Shown here one piece after another: positions 24,886-33,412 of a stretch of DNA of 38,657 nucleotides; position 1 is the first letter of the stretch, and every line of letters begins with the position of its first letter. This DNA is from Clostridium sartagoforme AAU1. Its GTDB lineage: Bacteria > Bacillota > Clostridia > Clostridiales > Clostridiaceae. Below the pieces are notes generated by a model. The model was given only the letters and a program-made list of their open reading frames with translations. It did no database searches and was not told where the DNA came from. The position numbers and the translations under genes were made by a program. The stretch is from assembly GCF_000401215.1 (NCBI RefSeq), contig NZ_ASRV01000034.1:1-38657 (forward strand). Reading direction: 5' to 3'.

Positions 24886-24945
24886 TTGTATAACTATATA
24901 TTAAAGTATAATCAACAAGATACCTTAAAGAAAAACTTAAGAAAG
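24886..24945 (-). promoter_or_regulatory. Direct repeats and candidate promoter before the ABC ATPase gene
   Basis: In the gap between the regulator and ATPase genes CTTAAAGAAA (24924-24933) and CTTAAGAAA (24936-24944) repeat in tandem 12 bases apart, a spacing suited to an OmpR-type regulator. A TTGATT...TATACA promoter-like pair follows on the minus strand. Confidence 0.4.
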
Positions 24946-24953
24946 TATTAATT

Positions 24954-25649
24954 TTATTGACTTATCTTAAATCCAATTCCCCATACAGTATGAATATACT
25001 CATCATTAGGTTTGATTTTAGAAAGCTTTGAGCGAAGATTACTTATATGAACATTTATTGTATTGTCATCTCCTAAGAATTCCTCATTCCAAACATGTTC
25101 AAATAAATTTGACTTTGTAAATACCTTATTGGGATTAGCCATTAAAAGCTCTAATATACAAAACTCTCTTGCTGTAAGAATAACAGGCTTTCCATCTAAG
25201 GTAACCTCTACAGTATCTCTATTTAAAATTAAATCCTTATGTCTTAATATCCGATCTTTCTCCTTAGGCTTTGAAAATACCATATAGCGTCTTAATTGAG
25301 ACTGAACCCTTGCTATGACCTCATTGGTATCAAAGGGTTTTGATATAAAATCATCTGCTCCAAGCCTAAGAGTTTCTACCTTAACATCTTGTTCAGCCTT
25401 TGCAGATATAACTATTATAGGCATTGTTTTTATCTTTCTTATATGCTTAATAATCTCTTCTCCACTTATTCCTGGTAACATTAAATCAAGCAAAATAAGA
25501 TGATACTCATACTGTTCCATACACATTCTAGCTTCTGTTCCTGAATATGCAGATCTTATATTATATCCTTCTTTAATTAATATCTTACATAGAAGATTAT
25601 TTATATCTAAATCATCCTCTACAACTAATATATTTATATTATTATCCAT
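24954..25649 (-). CDS. OmpR-family response regulator
   Basis: 231 residues. The receiver has EDD at residues 11-13, the phosphoacceptor Asp55 in LLDLMLPG, and the Lys in ISKPFD. The winged-helix domain has LTAREFCILELLM and ends TVWGIGFKI, complete. It should activate the ABC genes that follow when phosphorylated by the kinase at the end of the operon. The ATG at 25649 lacks a close ribosome site; a short GTG reading frame with an ideal site overlaps it. Confidence 0.95.
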   Translation of the reverse strand: MDNNINILVVEDDLDINNLLCKILIKEGYNIRSAYSGTEARMCMEQYEYHLILLDLMLPGISGEEIIKHIRKIKTMPIIVISAKAEQDVKVETLRLGADDFISKPFDTNEVIARVQSQLRRYMVFSKPKEKDRILRHKDLILNRDTVEVTLDGKPVILTAREFCILELLMANPNKVFTKSNLFEHVWNEEFLGDDNTINVHISNLRSKLSKIKPNDEYIHTVWGIGFKISQ

Positions 25650-25683
25650 AAAATTTCTTTAGTATCCCCACTAAAGTTCCTCC
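25642..25683 (-). promoter_or_regulatory. Short leader reading frame or hairpin at the response-regulator start
   Basis: GGAGG (25679-25683) is seven bases before a GTG at 25671 that opens a nine-codon frame (MGILKKFYG) ending in TAA 25642-25644, overlapping the regulator start by eight bases. The same bases form the hairpin CTTTAGT-GGGGAT-ACTAAAG, which would bring GGAGG close to the ATG. Alternatively one T of the run before the ATG is extra and the GTG is the real start. Confidence 0.4.
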
Positions 25684-25893
25684 TTTCTTTTTTACCCTAT
25701 AAAATTATATAAATATTGCATCGTATATTATTATATCATTTATTATAATTTCTTATATATATCTATTAACTTATTCTTATACCTCTATCACTGATTTCTT
25801 ATTATTTTTTATACATTAAACATTTATACTAATACATTCATGAACTGTACGTGTATCGCTATTTTATAATTTTATCTGTTATGATTAAATTTT

Positions 25894-25946
25894 AACCTCA
25901 TTTATATGTGTTACGATTCTCCATAACTACTGCAAGTGAGGTTTTT
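25894..25946 (+). other. Orphan terminator-like hairpin in a gene-free stretch
   Basis: Between the response regulator and LysR genes (25684-26056) no gene is seen. AACCTCA (25894-25900) pairs with TGAGGTT (25937-25943), followed by T5 on the plus strand. There is no upstream plus-strand gene, so it could end a small RNA or be a remnant. Confidence 0.25.
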
Positions 25947-26056
25947 ATATTGAAATTATCCTTTAACCATCATGAAATTATTATAAATTATATTTGAAAT
26001 TTTACAATACACACAATAGACAATCTTTTAACATTATGTATAGTTAATTAACTAAT

Positions 26057-26944
26057 CTACTTTTTAATAACTTCAATAAACTTCTGCGTTGCTGTAGACA
26101 TAGGAATATCCTTTTTAATTGCTATTCCAAGAGATCTTTCTGGAATTTTTTCTTTAATAGAAACTTCATATAATTCTTTCTCTTCTAATTCCTTTTGAAC
26201 ATAATCTTTTATAACATTTGAAACTCCAAAACCTTTTTTAGCAGATTCAATCAATAATTCCATGTTACTTAACTCCATTTGTGGTACTACTGTTACACCA
26301 TTTGAAGTAAAATAATTATCTAAATACTCTCTTGTGTTTCCACCCTTGCCAAGGAGAAGAATAGGATAATTATCTATTAGTTTCTTCAAGTCTATTTGCT
26401 CCTTTGTAATATCTTTATATTTATCTCCAACAACAAAACAATCTTGTATTTTAAATGTTTTAACAATCTCAATAGAACTATTAGTTTCTATGTGCATATT
26501 AAAGATTCCTATATCTATTTCTCCAGAATTTAAAGATTTTAATATTTCATGACTTGCCATATCTTTAATATAAATTTTTATATTTGGATAATTTAAATTA
26601 TATTCTTCTAGATACTTCATTAAATAATGTTTGCATAATGCACTACATACAGCAATTCTTACTTGTCCTATATTAAGATTCTTCAGTTCTAAAAACTTTC
26701 TTTCTGCCGTCTGCATAAGCCCATATCCTTGCTCTATATATTTAAAAAGAACTTCGCCTTCTACTGTAAGACAAACTCCTTTTGGTGTTCTATAAAACAA
26801 TTGTCCCCCTAACTTTCCTTCTAATAGCTTTATAGATTGACTAACTGCTGGTTGTGATGTGAAAAGTTCTTTAGCTGCCTTAGATATGCTACCTAATTTC
26901 GCAGTAATGTAAAAAATTTTATAAAGTTCAAAATTAATATCCAT
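26057..26944 (-). CDS. LysR family transcriptional regulator
   Basis: 295 residues. The N-terminal helix-turn-helix is LGSISKAAKELFTSQPAVSQSIKLLEGKLGGQLFYRTPKGVCLT (near residues 16-60, canonical), followed by the periplasmic-binding-like effector domain (residues ~90-290). It is divergent from the DMT transporter gene, which is probably its target, as is normal for LysR proteins. The effector is unknown. The ATG is preceded by AGGAGGTATATTAAAATTTTAT, so spacing is somewhat long. Confidence 0.93.
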   Translation of the reverse strand: MDINFELYKIFYITAKLGSISKAAKELFTSQPAVSQSIKLLEGKLGGQLFYRTPKGVCLTVEGEVLFKYIEQGYGLMQTAERKFLELKNLNIGQVRIAVCSALCKHYLMKYLEEYNLNYPNIKIYIKDMASHEILKSLNSGEIDIGIFNMHIETNSSIEIVKTFKIQDCFVVGDKYKDITKEQIDLKKLIDNYPILLLGKGGNTREYLDNYFTSNGVTVVPQMELSNMELLIESAKKGFGVSNVIKDYVQKELEEKELYEVSIKEKIPERSLGIAIKKDIPMSTATQKFIEVIKK

Positions 26945-26972
26945 ATAAAATTTTAATATACCTCCTATACTA

Positions 26973-26984
26973 AAAATCGATTTT
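26973..26984. promoter_or_regulatory. Palindrome between LysR and DMT transporter genes
   Basis: AAAATCGATTTT is a perfect palindrome in the 113-base divergent gap, where the LysR protein would be expected to bind. Confidence 0.4.
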
Positions 26985-27057
26985 ACTTATATCATTGTTT
27001 CTAATTATAATTTCTTTAGAAAAGTTAATCAATAAATAAAAAGTTGGAGGTTTTAAA

Positions 27058-27513
27058 TTGATATTTTTATATTACTTGCTGTCATTAGTTGCTGGATTTG
27101 CCTTAACTATGCAAAGTGGATTAAATAGAGTTCTTCGTTCAAAAATAGGAAATCCTATAATTTCATCTCTCATTAGCTTTGGTGTAGGAACTCTAGGACT
27201 TGCAATAGTATTATTCTTTACAGTAATAAATGGCTCTACTTCATTAAATGTTTCTAATAACATTAAAAATATAAGATGGTGGATGCTATCTGGAGGATTA
27301 CTTGGAGCCTTTTATATTCTAACAACAATACTTTCTTCTCCTAAAATTGGATTTGCAAATATGTTTAGCCTTATTATATGTGGACAGATACTCTTATCTG
27401 TTATATTTGATCATTTTGGCTTATTAGGAAATCAGACTCACTTGCTAACAGGAAAAAGAATACTAGGCGTAATTTTATTAATCCTAGGTGTTTACATTAT
27501 TCAAAATAATTAA
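27058..27513 (+). CDS. DMT-family transporter (YdcZ/DUF606)
   Basis: 151 residues with five hydrophobic segments. It matches the DUF606 (YdcZ) half-size family of the drug/metabolite superfamily: GFALTMQSGLNRVLRSKIGNPIISSLISFGVGT near the N-terminus and GLLGNQTHLLTGKRILGVILLILGVYII at the end. Half-size members work as dimers. The start is TTG at 27058 with GGAGG eight bases upstream. Divergent from LysR. Substrate unknown. Confidence 0.88.
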   Translation: MIFLYYLLSLVAGFALTMQSGLNRVLRSKIGNPIISSLISFGVGTLGLAIVLFFTVINGSTSLNVSNNIKNIRWWMLSGGLLGAFYILTTILSSPKIGFANMFSLIICGQILLSVIFDHFGLLGNQTHLLTGKRILGVILLILGVYIIQNN

Positions 27514-27563
27514 TTATAAATTTATATTAAATCTAAATTAAAAAAATATTTAGGAGGTACCTT

Positions 27564-28142
27564 ATGAAAAGAATCTGTATTTATTCTGGATCAAATCTTG
27601 GTTCTAAACCAGAATACAAAGAAAATACTAAACTACTTGGAAAAATACTAGCTAAAAACAATATTGAATTGGTATATGGAGGCTCAAGAATTGGCCTTAT
27701 GGGGGAAATCGCAAATGAAGTTTTAAATAATAAGGGAAAAGTTATTGGGGTTATGCCCAAAAGACTTTTTTCAGGCGAAATGGTTCATAATAACTTAACT
27801 GAACTTATTGAAGTTAAAAACATGCATGAAAGAAAACAAATTATGGCTGATCTTTCAGATGGATTTATAGCTCTTCCTGGTGGATTAGGAACTTTTGAAG
27901 AACTCTTTGAAATACTTAGTTGGTCTCAGCTTGGTATTCACAAAAAACCTATTGGAGTATTAAATATATCAAGTTTCTTTGATCCTCTTATACATATGAT
28001 TAAAAATTCTTGTGATGAAGGTTTCATGAGAGAATCAAACCTTAAACTTATATCAATCTCAGATTCTCCTTCAGAACTAATAAAACTAATGGAAAACTAT
28101 ACTCCTCCTTTAATGGAAAATAAATGGAGGCAATTGAAATAA
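27564..28142 (+). CDS. LOG family protein (nucleoside 5'-monophosphate phosphoribohydrolase type)
   Basis: 192 residues. It has the LOG signature PGGLGTFEELFE near residues 107-118 and the upstream GGSRIGLMGEIANEV near 39-53, both forming the Rossmann-type nucleotide site. The family releases free bases (for instance cytokinin-like adenines) from nucleoside monophosphates; older databases call it a lysine decarboxylase, which is not supported. ATG with AGGAGGTACCTT. It follows the DMT gene on the same strand by 50 bases and ends at a terminator. Confidence 0.92.
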   Translation: MKRICIYSGSNLGSKPEYKENTKLLGKILAKNNIELVYGGSRIGLMGEIANEVLNNKGKVIGVMPKRLFSGEMVHNNLTELIEVKNMHERKQIMADLSDGFIALPGGLGTFEELFEILSWSQLGIHKKPIGVLNISSFFDPLIHMIKNSCDEGFMRESNLKLISISDSPSELIKLMENYTPPLMENKWRQLK

Positions 28143-28181
28143 GGATATCTTTATTTTCTATCAAATAACTTTAAGAAAGGT

Positions 28182-28233
28182 ATAGACAGTTGACTATAAT
28201 AAGTTAAATTACAATCAGCTGTCTATTTTAATT
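28182..28233 (+). terminator. Terminator after the LOG-family gene
   Basis: ATAGACAGTTGA (28182-28193) and TCAGCTGTCTAT (28215-28226) form a 12-bp stem with one G-U pair; TTTTAATTTTTT follows. Confidence 0.75.
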
Positions 28234-28303
28234 TTTTAAAATATAATTTATTTATGGTACGGTTCATAATTCTTAATCATGGCACCCGTAGATATGACCT
28301 TTT

Positions 28304-28846
28304 TTATTTTTGAGAAGCGTATAGGAATCTACAGTAGCCAATTTCAGCGGCATTCTTCATAAGTTCAACATTTAACCATGCTACAAGTTCATAAAAAGGC
28401 CTATCTGTAAATGGCCATTTAGTTCTTTCAGTAGAAATAAAATCTTCATCAGATAAAGAAGTCAATATTCTCATCCACTCTTCACGGAGTTCATATATTT
28501 TTTTCTTAACATCTATAATATTACCAGGCCAATTTATATAATTCCTAGTTAAAGTTCCTTCTCCAAAAGAATGATCTAAGACCATTGACCACCAATAAAT
28601 TATATGCCAAGTAACCCAAGCAATACTTGCTGGTCCAATACTATACTCTTCTGTTTCTGGCCAATCTGCACACCATACTCCTGAATTCTTATAAACATGA
28701 AGTCCATTTGAAGCAGGTCTCCAAATACATTCTTCATCTTCAATATTCGTAAGATGAAACTCTAACAATTGCCATGATATATCAAACTGAAACTTTAAAG
28801 TATTTTTAATTGTATTAGTTGAATCTTTAATATCTATAGAATTCAT
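28304..28846 (-). CDS. DinB-family protein
   Basis: 180 residues from the ATG at 28846, which has AGGAGGG upstream; a longer reading from 28870 is less likely. The DinB four-helix fold is suggested by FQFDISWQLLEFHL near the start, the metal-ligand type His in AWVTWHIIYWW, and the late VAWLNVELMKNAAEIG. Many aromatic residues fill the core. Family members are thiol- or metal-dependent enzymes of mostly unknown substrate. It is next to GNAT and DUF2087 genes on the same strand. Confidence 0.82.
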   Translation of the reverse strand: MNSIDIKDSTNTIKNTLKFQFDISWQLLEFHLTNIEDEECIWRPASNGLHVYKNSGVWCADWPETEEYSIGPASIAWVTWHIIYWWSMVLDHSFGEGTLTRNYINWPGNIIDVKKKIYELREEWMRILTSLSDEDFISTERTKWPFTDRPFYELVAWLNVELMKNAAEIGYCRFLYASQK

Positions 28847-28896
28847 GGTAACCCTCCTAATTATAGTCAATGAAATATTAAATAAATATGTTTCAC

Positions 28897-29754
28897 TTAT
28901 CTAATTTCTATCCAATCACTTAATTTATTATAAACCTTAAATCCTCTCTTTTTATACATTTCATAAGCAATGTCATTCTTTTCTATTACTGTTAAGCAAA
29001 TTTCTTCTACTTCCTTTTCATTTAAGTATTGTATTGCTGTTTCTAATAATTTTTTACCATAGCCTTTTCCCCTATACTCTTTTATTAATCCTATATCGAA
29101 AAAGCCTTTATTTCCTTCAATACTGGTATTTAAAAAACCTATGCTTTCACCTTTATCTATTATAATAAAATGATCTTCATTGTCATTTTTATTTTCTAAA
29201 TATCCTTCTGCTTCTTCAATTTCTATATAGGTTCCATGAGGCATATCCATAAAAGACTTATTATATACATCAACATATTCCTTAATATTTTTCTTTGATA
29301 ATTTAATTTTATCTAATACATCATTTTCTTTCTCTCTATTATTTAAAATCATATTAAAGGATGAATAACTTCTTTCTAACCCAATTTCTTGTGCTAGGTT
29401 AAGTAAATCCTTATCTCTTATTCCAAGTAGAACTTTATTTGCTTTGTATTTATTAGCTAATTCTAATGAACTGTGAATTAGTTTATTTAATATTTCTTTA
29501 TTATCCTTTTGACAAATTACTTTATTAATATAAATAGTTTTTAATTTATCTACAACCTCTAATATTACTGATAACTTACCTGCTATTTTATCTTTATGAA
29601 AATAAAATAATACACCTTCCCCATAATTAGAAATCTTACCCTTAAGATCTTTTTCAATTTCATATAATGATAATTTAGTATTTTCATTATTTTTTATATA
29701 CTCTAATGCTGAAATTCTTTCATCATTATTTAATTCTAAAATATTCTTTATCAT
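28897..29754 (-). CDS. GNAT-family N-acetyltransferase
   Basis: 285 residues from ATG 29754 (AAGGAATA upstream); a TTG start at 29769 is possible. There are two halves: a degenerate GNAT-like N-terminal part and an intact C-terminal GNAT domain with the acetyl-CoA motif GLIKEYRGKGYGKKLLETAIQYL near residues 223-243 and ending in the usual N..A..MYKKRGF. The start overlaps the stop of the DUF2087 gene by one base (TAATG), so they are one operon. Acceptor substrate unknown. Confidence 0.87.
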   Translation of the reverse strand: MIKNILELNNDERISALEYIKNNENTKLSLYEIEKDLKGKISNYGEGVLFYFHKDKIAGKLSVILEVVDKLKTIYINKVICQKDNKEILNKLIHSSLELANKYKANKVLLGIRDKDLLNLAQEIGLERSYSSFNMILNNREKENDVLDKIKLSKKNIKEYVDVYNKSFMDMPHGTYIEIEEAEGYLENKNDNEDHFIIIDKGESIGFLNTSIEGNKGFFDIGLIKEYRGKGYGKKLLETAIQYLNEKEVEEICLTVIEKNDIAYEMYKKRGFKVYNKLSDWIEIR

Positions 29755-30515
29755 TATTCCTTCACCCAATATTCACTACAATCTTTAGATCTATCCAAAA
29801 ATCCATATTGAATTAAAGCTCTTCTTATTGTTGCATAGTCTTCATATATTCTTTTTAATACCCTATTTATTTCTTTTTCAGAATATATCTTTCCAACATT
29901 AAAGTTTTTAGTTATTTCTTCTAATATTATGATTTTTTTCTTTTCTCTAGCTGGATAACTCTTTAATGCACCATTTTCATCTACATAAGTTTCTATTACT
30001 TTAATTTTTTCTTCCTTAGTTATATTAAATCTATCATCTAAGGTTGTTGCCCCTTTGTGTGCATCACAAATAACATCTTCTTCCAGCATGTTTATATCTT
30101 TATTTGTATTTTTAGCAAGTAAATTCATAGTGGCTAAAAATAACTTAGCTTGCTTTTCTTTTTCTCTTAATTTATACCTATGATTTCTAATAGTAGAATT
30201 TGCAATACCCAATTTTGATGCTATTTCTTTATCGTTAAGTCCTAAAGCTATTAATTCAATTATTGCTTTTTGAGATGATGATATTCCTGTATAAAGGGAG
30301 TTCATACTCAGTAAATAACCTAACATAGAATTGTGTTTTTCTTTTACATGAAGCTGCGCAGCCTTTTTAGCATCATATAAATTATCACCTATCTCGTATA
30401 TTCTGCCTTTAATAAATACTTCTTCACATACTATACATTTTATATATTCTTCAGTTTCTACAAATCCATTTTCTATTTCATCTATAGAAGCTCTCCAAAA
30501 AAACTCATTATCCAT
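29754..30515 (-). CDS. DUF2087 domain protein with a LuxR-type helix-turn-helix
   Basis: 253 residues from the ATG at 30515 (GGAGGTATAATA upstream). The first ~60 residues hold CIVCEEVF plus HVKEKH, a possible zinc-finger-like element. The middle LIALGLNDKEIASKLGIANSTIRNHRYKLREK (about residues 90-122) is a LuxR-type helix-turn-helix. The C-terminal part from about 188 matches DUF2087 (YPAREKKKIIILEEITKNF, YSEKEINRVLKRIYEDYATIRRALIQYGFLDR). It is likely a transcriptional regulator translated together with the acetyltransferase gene. Confidence 0.88.
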   Translation of the reverse strand: MDNEFFWRASIDEIENGFVETEEYIKCIVCEEVFIKGRIYEIGDNLYDAKKAAQLHVKEKHNSMLGYLLSMNSLYTGISSSQKAIIELIALGLNDKEIASKLGIANSTIRNHRYKLREKEKQAKLFLATMNLLAKNTNKDINMLEEDVICDAHKGATTLDDRFNITKEEKIKVIETYVDENGALKSYPAREKKKIIILEEITKNFNVGKIYSEKEINRVLKRIYEDYATIRRALIQYGFLDRSKDCSEYWVKE

Positions 30516-30616
30516 TATTATACCTCCATAATATTTCATTTATTAAATTTTACAACAATTTATTGTTTTTGTCTACAAATTCATAGACTTTATTGCGTTT
30601 GGTTTGTTATTATATA

Positions 30617-30648
30617 AAATTAGGAGCTGTGATAACAGCTCCTAATTT
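30617..30648 (-). terminator. Terminator of the LytTR/ABC operon
   Basis: AAATTAGGAGCTGT and ACAGCTCCTAATTT form a perfect 14-bp stem with a GATA loop, 69 bases past the permease stop. TTTT continues on the minus side. Confidence 0.85.
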
Positions 30649-30716
30649 AAAAATATATTTATTTTTAAGTTTTACACTTTTCATTATTAATTTTATATTG
30701 TAGCAAAGCTTCTGTT

Positions 30717-31535
30717 TTAATTTATATTCATATCCTTCTTTTTATAAATGACACTAGAAATAAGTAATGATATTGCTATAAGCAAAAAGCCTAATATTAT
30801 AAACTTTGCTTCAAATCCATCCTTTATTATATTTGATGGAATTACCCATTCATATGGAGAGAAGTATTTTATAAATGAAAATTCTTCTTTTAGTTTAGAT
30901 AAAATACCTAGTATATATGTCATAAAAAACAAACTTACTCCTATACTAGTTGCAGCTTTCCCCCTTTTTAGAATTGTTGATATAGCTACTCCAATTGCCA
31001 TAAATATATATCCTAAAAATGCCATTCCAATAAACATACTTTTTATATTTATTGAAAGATCTATCATATTTACTTCAGTTGGCTTAACTGTAATAGATAT
31101 ACCTACCGTAACAGCTACAACAATAACTAAAAATACAAGAAGATATACAACTCTTGATAATATCTTACTCCAAAGAATTTTATTTCTTGATACTGGCTTA
31201 GAATACAAAAATTCTATTGTCCCTTCGCTTTCTTCTTCAATTATAGAGTTAACCCCTAGCATTGCACCATAAATACCAAAAGCCATTGCAACATATTGAA
31301 GACAATATGCAAGAAAATCATTTATGTTACTAAAATCAGTAGTACTTGAAAAATTAAAGGCTTCTAGAATAGCTGGTGGAAGTGAATCTAATTTGGCACC
31401 TACTAACTCCTTCATTCCCATATCCTTCATGCTTGGAAATAATGCCATAAATAAAACTATAATTGCAGAAGTTCCTATGCTCCAATATATTAATGATTTT
31501 ATATTTCTTTTAAATTCAAATTTAAATATATTCAT
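30717..31535 (-). CDS. ABC-2 type transporter permease
   Basis: 272 residues with six membrane segments and a long first external loop. It starts MNIFKFEFKRNIKSLIYWSIG. The segment EESEGTIEFLYSKPVSRNKILWSKI near residues 90-115 is a coupling-helix type sequence common in ABC-2 permeases. It directly follows the ATPase gene with its first base at the last base of that gene. It should transport an unknown compound, perhaps a toxic peptide or antibiotic, with the ATPase encoded upstream. Confidence 0.9.
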   Translation of the reverse strand: MNIFKFEFKRNIKSLIYWSIGTSAIIVLFMALFPSMKDMGMKELVGAKLDSLPPAILEAFNFSSTTDFSNINDFLAYCLQYVAMAFGIYGAMLGVNSIIEEESEGTIEFLYSKPVSRNKILWSKILSRVVYLLVFLVIVVAVTVGISITVKPTEVNMIDLSINIKSMFIGMAFLGYIFMAIGVAISTILKRGKAATSIGVSLFFMTYILGILSKLKEEFSFIKYFSPYEWVIPSNIIKDGFEAKFIILGFLLIAISLLISSVIYKKKDMNIN

Positions 31536-32425
31536 TATTTATTCTCTCCTTCATAATAATTTAAAAAGGCTTCTTCTAATTTAACTTCTTCAATTAGCAA
31601 CTTATCCAAATTATATTTAGCTAATAAATTTATTAGCTCATTTATATTGCCTTTATAAATAAACTCAATTTCTTCATTAACATATTTAAAGCTTTCACTT
31701 ATACCTTCAATTTCTTTCATATCCATATTGATAGATTTTAGAGTTATTCTTTTACCTAAATCTCTATCCATATTATTTAAATCTAGTATATCTATTATTT
31801 CCCCTTCTTTTATAACTGCAACTCTATCACAAAACTTTTCTATTTCAGATAGATTATGTGATGATAAAAATATGGTTTTACCTTTTGCTTTTTCCTTTAA
31901 TAATATATTAAATAGTTTTTGTTGAATTAATGGATCTAAGCCATTTGTTGGCTCATCTAAAATTACTATTTTAGGATTACTTAAAAGCGCTTGAACTATA
32001 GCTACCTTCTTTTTATTTCCAAGGCTAAGTTCTTCAATTTTTTTATCTAGTTCAACTTCTAATTCATTACAAAGTTCATTTAAATAATTTCTATCACAAT
32101 AATCAAAAAATGAAATTGCATAATTCAATATATCCTTTACTTTAACTTCTGAGTAATATTTTACTTCACTTGGTACATAACTTGTAAATTCCTTAATAAG
32201 TTTACTTTCACTAACAATATCTTTTCCTAATATTTTAGCACTTCCTAATGTAGGAAAAATAAAATTAAGCAATGTCTTTATAGTTGTAGATTTACCAGCT
32301 CCATTTGGACCTATAAATCCATATATCTCTCCTTCTCTAATTTCTAAGTTCACATTTTTTATTCCCCTGTTTTTTCCGTAACTTTTAGTCAAATTGTTTA
32401 TTTTAATAGCTTCCATATTTACCAC
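31535..32425 (-). CDS. ABC transporter ATP-binding protein
   Basis: 296 residues. Walker A GPNGAGKST (near residue 39), signature LSLGNKKKVAIVQ (near 137) and Walker B IVILDEPTNGLDP (near 158) are intact, with a ~90-residue C-terminal extension. It lies four bases after the DUF3021 gene and pairs with the permease that follows. The whole unit is transcribed from the LytTR gene onward. Confidence 0.92.
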   Translation of the reverse strand: MVNMEAIKINNLTKSYGKNRGIKNVNLEIREGEIYGFIGPNGAGKSTTIKTLLNFIFPTLGSAKILGKDIVSESKLIKEFTSYVPSEVKYYSEVKVKDILNYAISFFDYCDRNYLNELCNELEVELDKKIEELSLGNKKKVAIVQALLSNPKIVILDEPTNGLDPLIQQKLFNILLKEKAKGKTIFLSSHNLSEIEKFCDRVAVIKEGEIIDILDLNNMDRDLGKRITLKSINMDMKEIEGISESFKYVNEEIEFIYKGNINELINLLAKYNLDKLLIEEVKLEEAFLNYYEGENK

Positions 32426-32429
32426 CCCA

Positions 32430-32861
32430 CTATAAATTTTCTTTATATTTTATTAATTTATCATTAAACCTTTCCCCTGTTAATTTTTTATACGCATAAA
32501 AGTTTATTGTTACTAGCATAAAATAGCCTGTATATATCATAAAGAATATGCTATTAGATATTCCCCATAACTCTGTCCAATTAAAGTAATTAATAAAAAT
32601 ATTTAAAATACCTAAAAGTATTAAATAGTGTGCTACTACTTTAATTTTTATTGATACCTTAGATAAAAATTTTTCACTATATAAAATAAATTGAATTATA
32701 CTAATTATTAATGCTAATGAAATAAATTCCCATAGTAATCCTAAAGGCATTATTTTATTTCCAATAAAAAGACTTACTACCCCATAGGTCAATATTATCA
32801 TCATAAAAAATAATCCAGTTAATGATTTTAATTCATATCCCATATTATAAAAATCCTTCAT
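32430..32861 (-). CDS. DUF3021 membrane protein
   Basis: 143 residues and four hydrophobic helices (about 15-33, 43-62, 74-93, 105-125). The layout, with a short N-terminal tail and a basic C-terminus, matches DUF3021, a family nearly always next to a LytTR DNA-binding protein. In related systems the membrane partner holds the LytTR regulator inactive until a signal arrives; that role is inferred here from position. It is 15 bases after the restored stop of the LytTR gene. Confidence 0.85.
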   Translation of the reverse strand: MKDFYNMGYELKSLTGLFFMMIILTYGVVSLFIGNKIMPLGLLWEFISLALIISIIQFILYSEKFLSKVSIKIKVVAHYLILLGILNIFINYFNWTELWGISNSIFFMIYTGYFMLVTINFYAYKKLTGERFNDKLIKYKENL

Positions 32862-32876
32862 TAATTTCGTCTCCTT

Positions 32877-33313
32877 TTAATAATCTAATTTTGCTTTAAG
32901 TATGGGAACATATTGTCTTGAAACTATTAATTTTTCTTTATTTTCAAGTAGAACTTCAATACGTCCCCCCATTATAGGATTTATTACTGAAATTTTAGAG
33001 ATATTTATTATTGTTGATTTAGACGCTCTAAAAAATGATATGTAGAAAACTTTTCTTCAATTTCATAAAGCCTTAAATTGCTTTCATAAATATCTTTTTT
33101 AGTGTACATAAATGTTTTCTTATCTACAGATTCAAAATACAATATATTATCTGGTTTTATAATATAAACCTTATTATCTTTAAGTCCTGTAATAACATTT
33201 TCCTCTTCTTTTAATTTAGAAAGTATATTAATTACATCCTCGTTTATACTTTTACAATTTATAATTACTTCGATTTCATTATTATTTTCATCTTCATTAA
33301 TTATTACTTTCAT
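32877..33313 (-). pseudogene. LytTR-domain transcriptional regulator without receiver, frameshifted
   Basis: As sequenced the frame gives 101 residues: MKVIINEDENNNEIEVII at the start and the LytTR segment KPDNILYFESVDKKTFMYTKKDIYESNLRL, then it stops at 33008. Adding one base to the A6 run 33030-33035 continues YHFFRASKSTIINISKIS, GGRIEVLLENKEKLIVSRQYVP and stops at 32877. That gives 145 residues, the normal size for a LytTR regulator lacking a receiver. The lost part contains DNA-contacting strands, so the truncated form should be inactive. It is the first gene of an operon with DUF3021 and an ABC transporter. A candidate binding site lies 68-97 bases upstream. Confidence 0.87.
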
Positions 33314-33380
33314 AATAACTCTCCTTAGACTTTTATAATCTCATACTACTACTTTTAATAAATATATCAATAATATTATC

Positions 33381-33410
33381 CTAAGATGCATTATTTTAAT
33401 ACCAAGATGT
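33381..33410. promoter_or_regulatory. Candidate LytTR binding site (direct repeat, 21-bp phase)
   Basis: CTAAGATGC (33381-33389) and CCAAGATGT (33402-33410) are 9-bp near-identical repeats separated by 12 bases, so they lie on the same face of the helix. Extending to 17 bases, 14 match. This is the classical architecture of AgrA/ComE/LytTR sites. Confidence 0.7.
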
Positions 33411-33412
33411 AA

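Noticed and set aside
27564-28142. Lysine decarboxylase annotation
   Set aside because: The PGGxGTxxE motif defines LOG-type phosphoribohydrolases; the decarboxylase label is an old misnomer.
30748-31272. 174-residue plus-strand reading frame
   Set aside because: It lies antisense to the ABC-2 permease gene, has no ribosome site and reads as a composition shadow of the permease.
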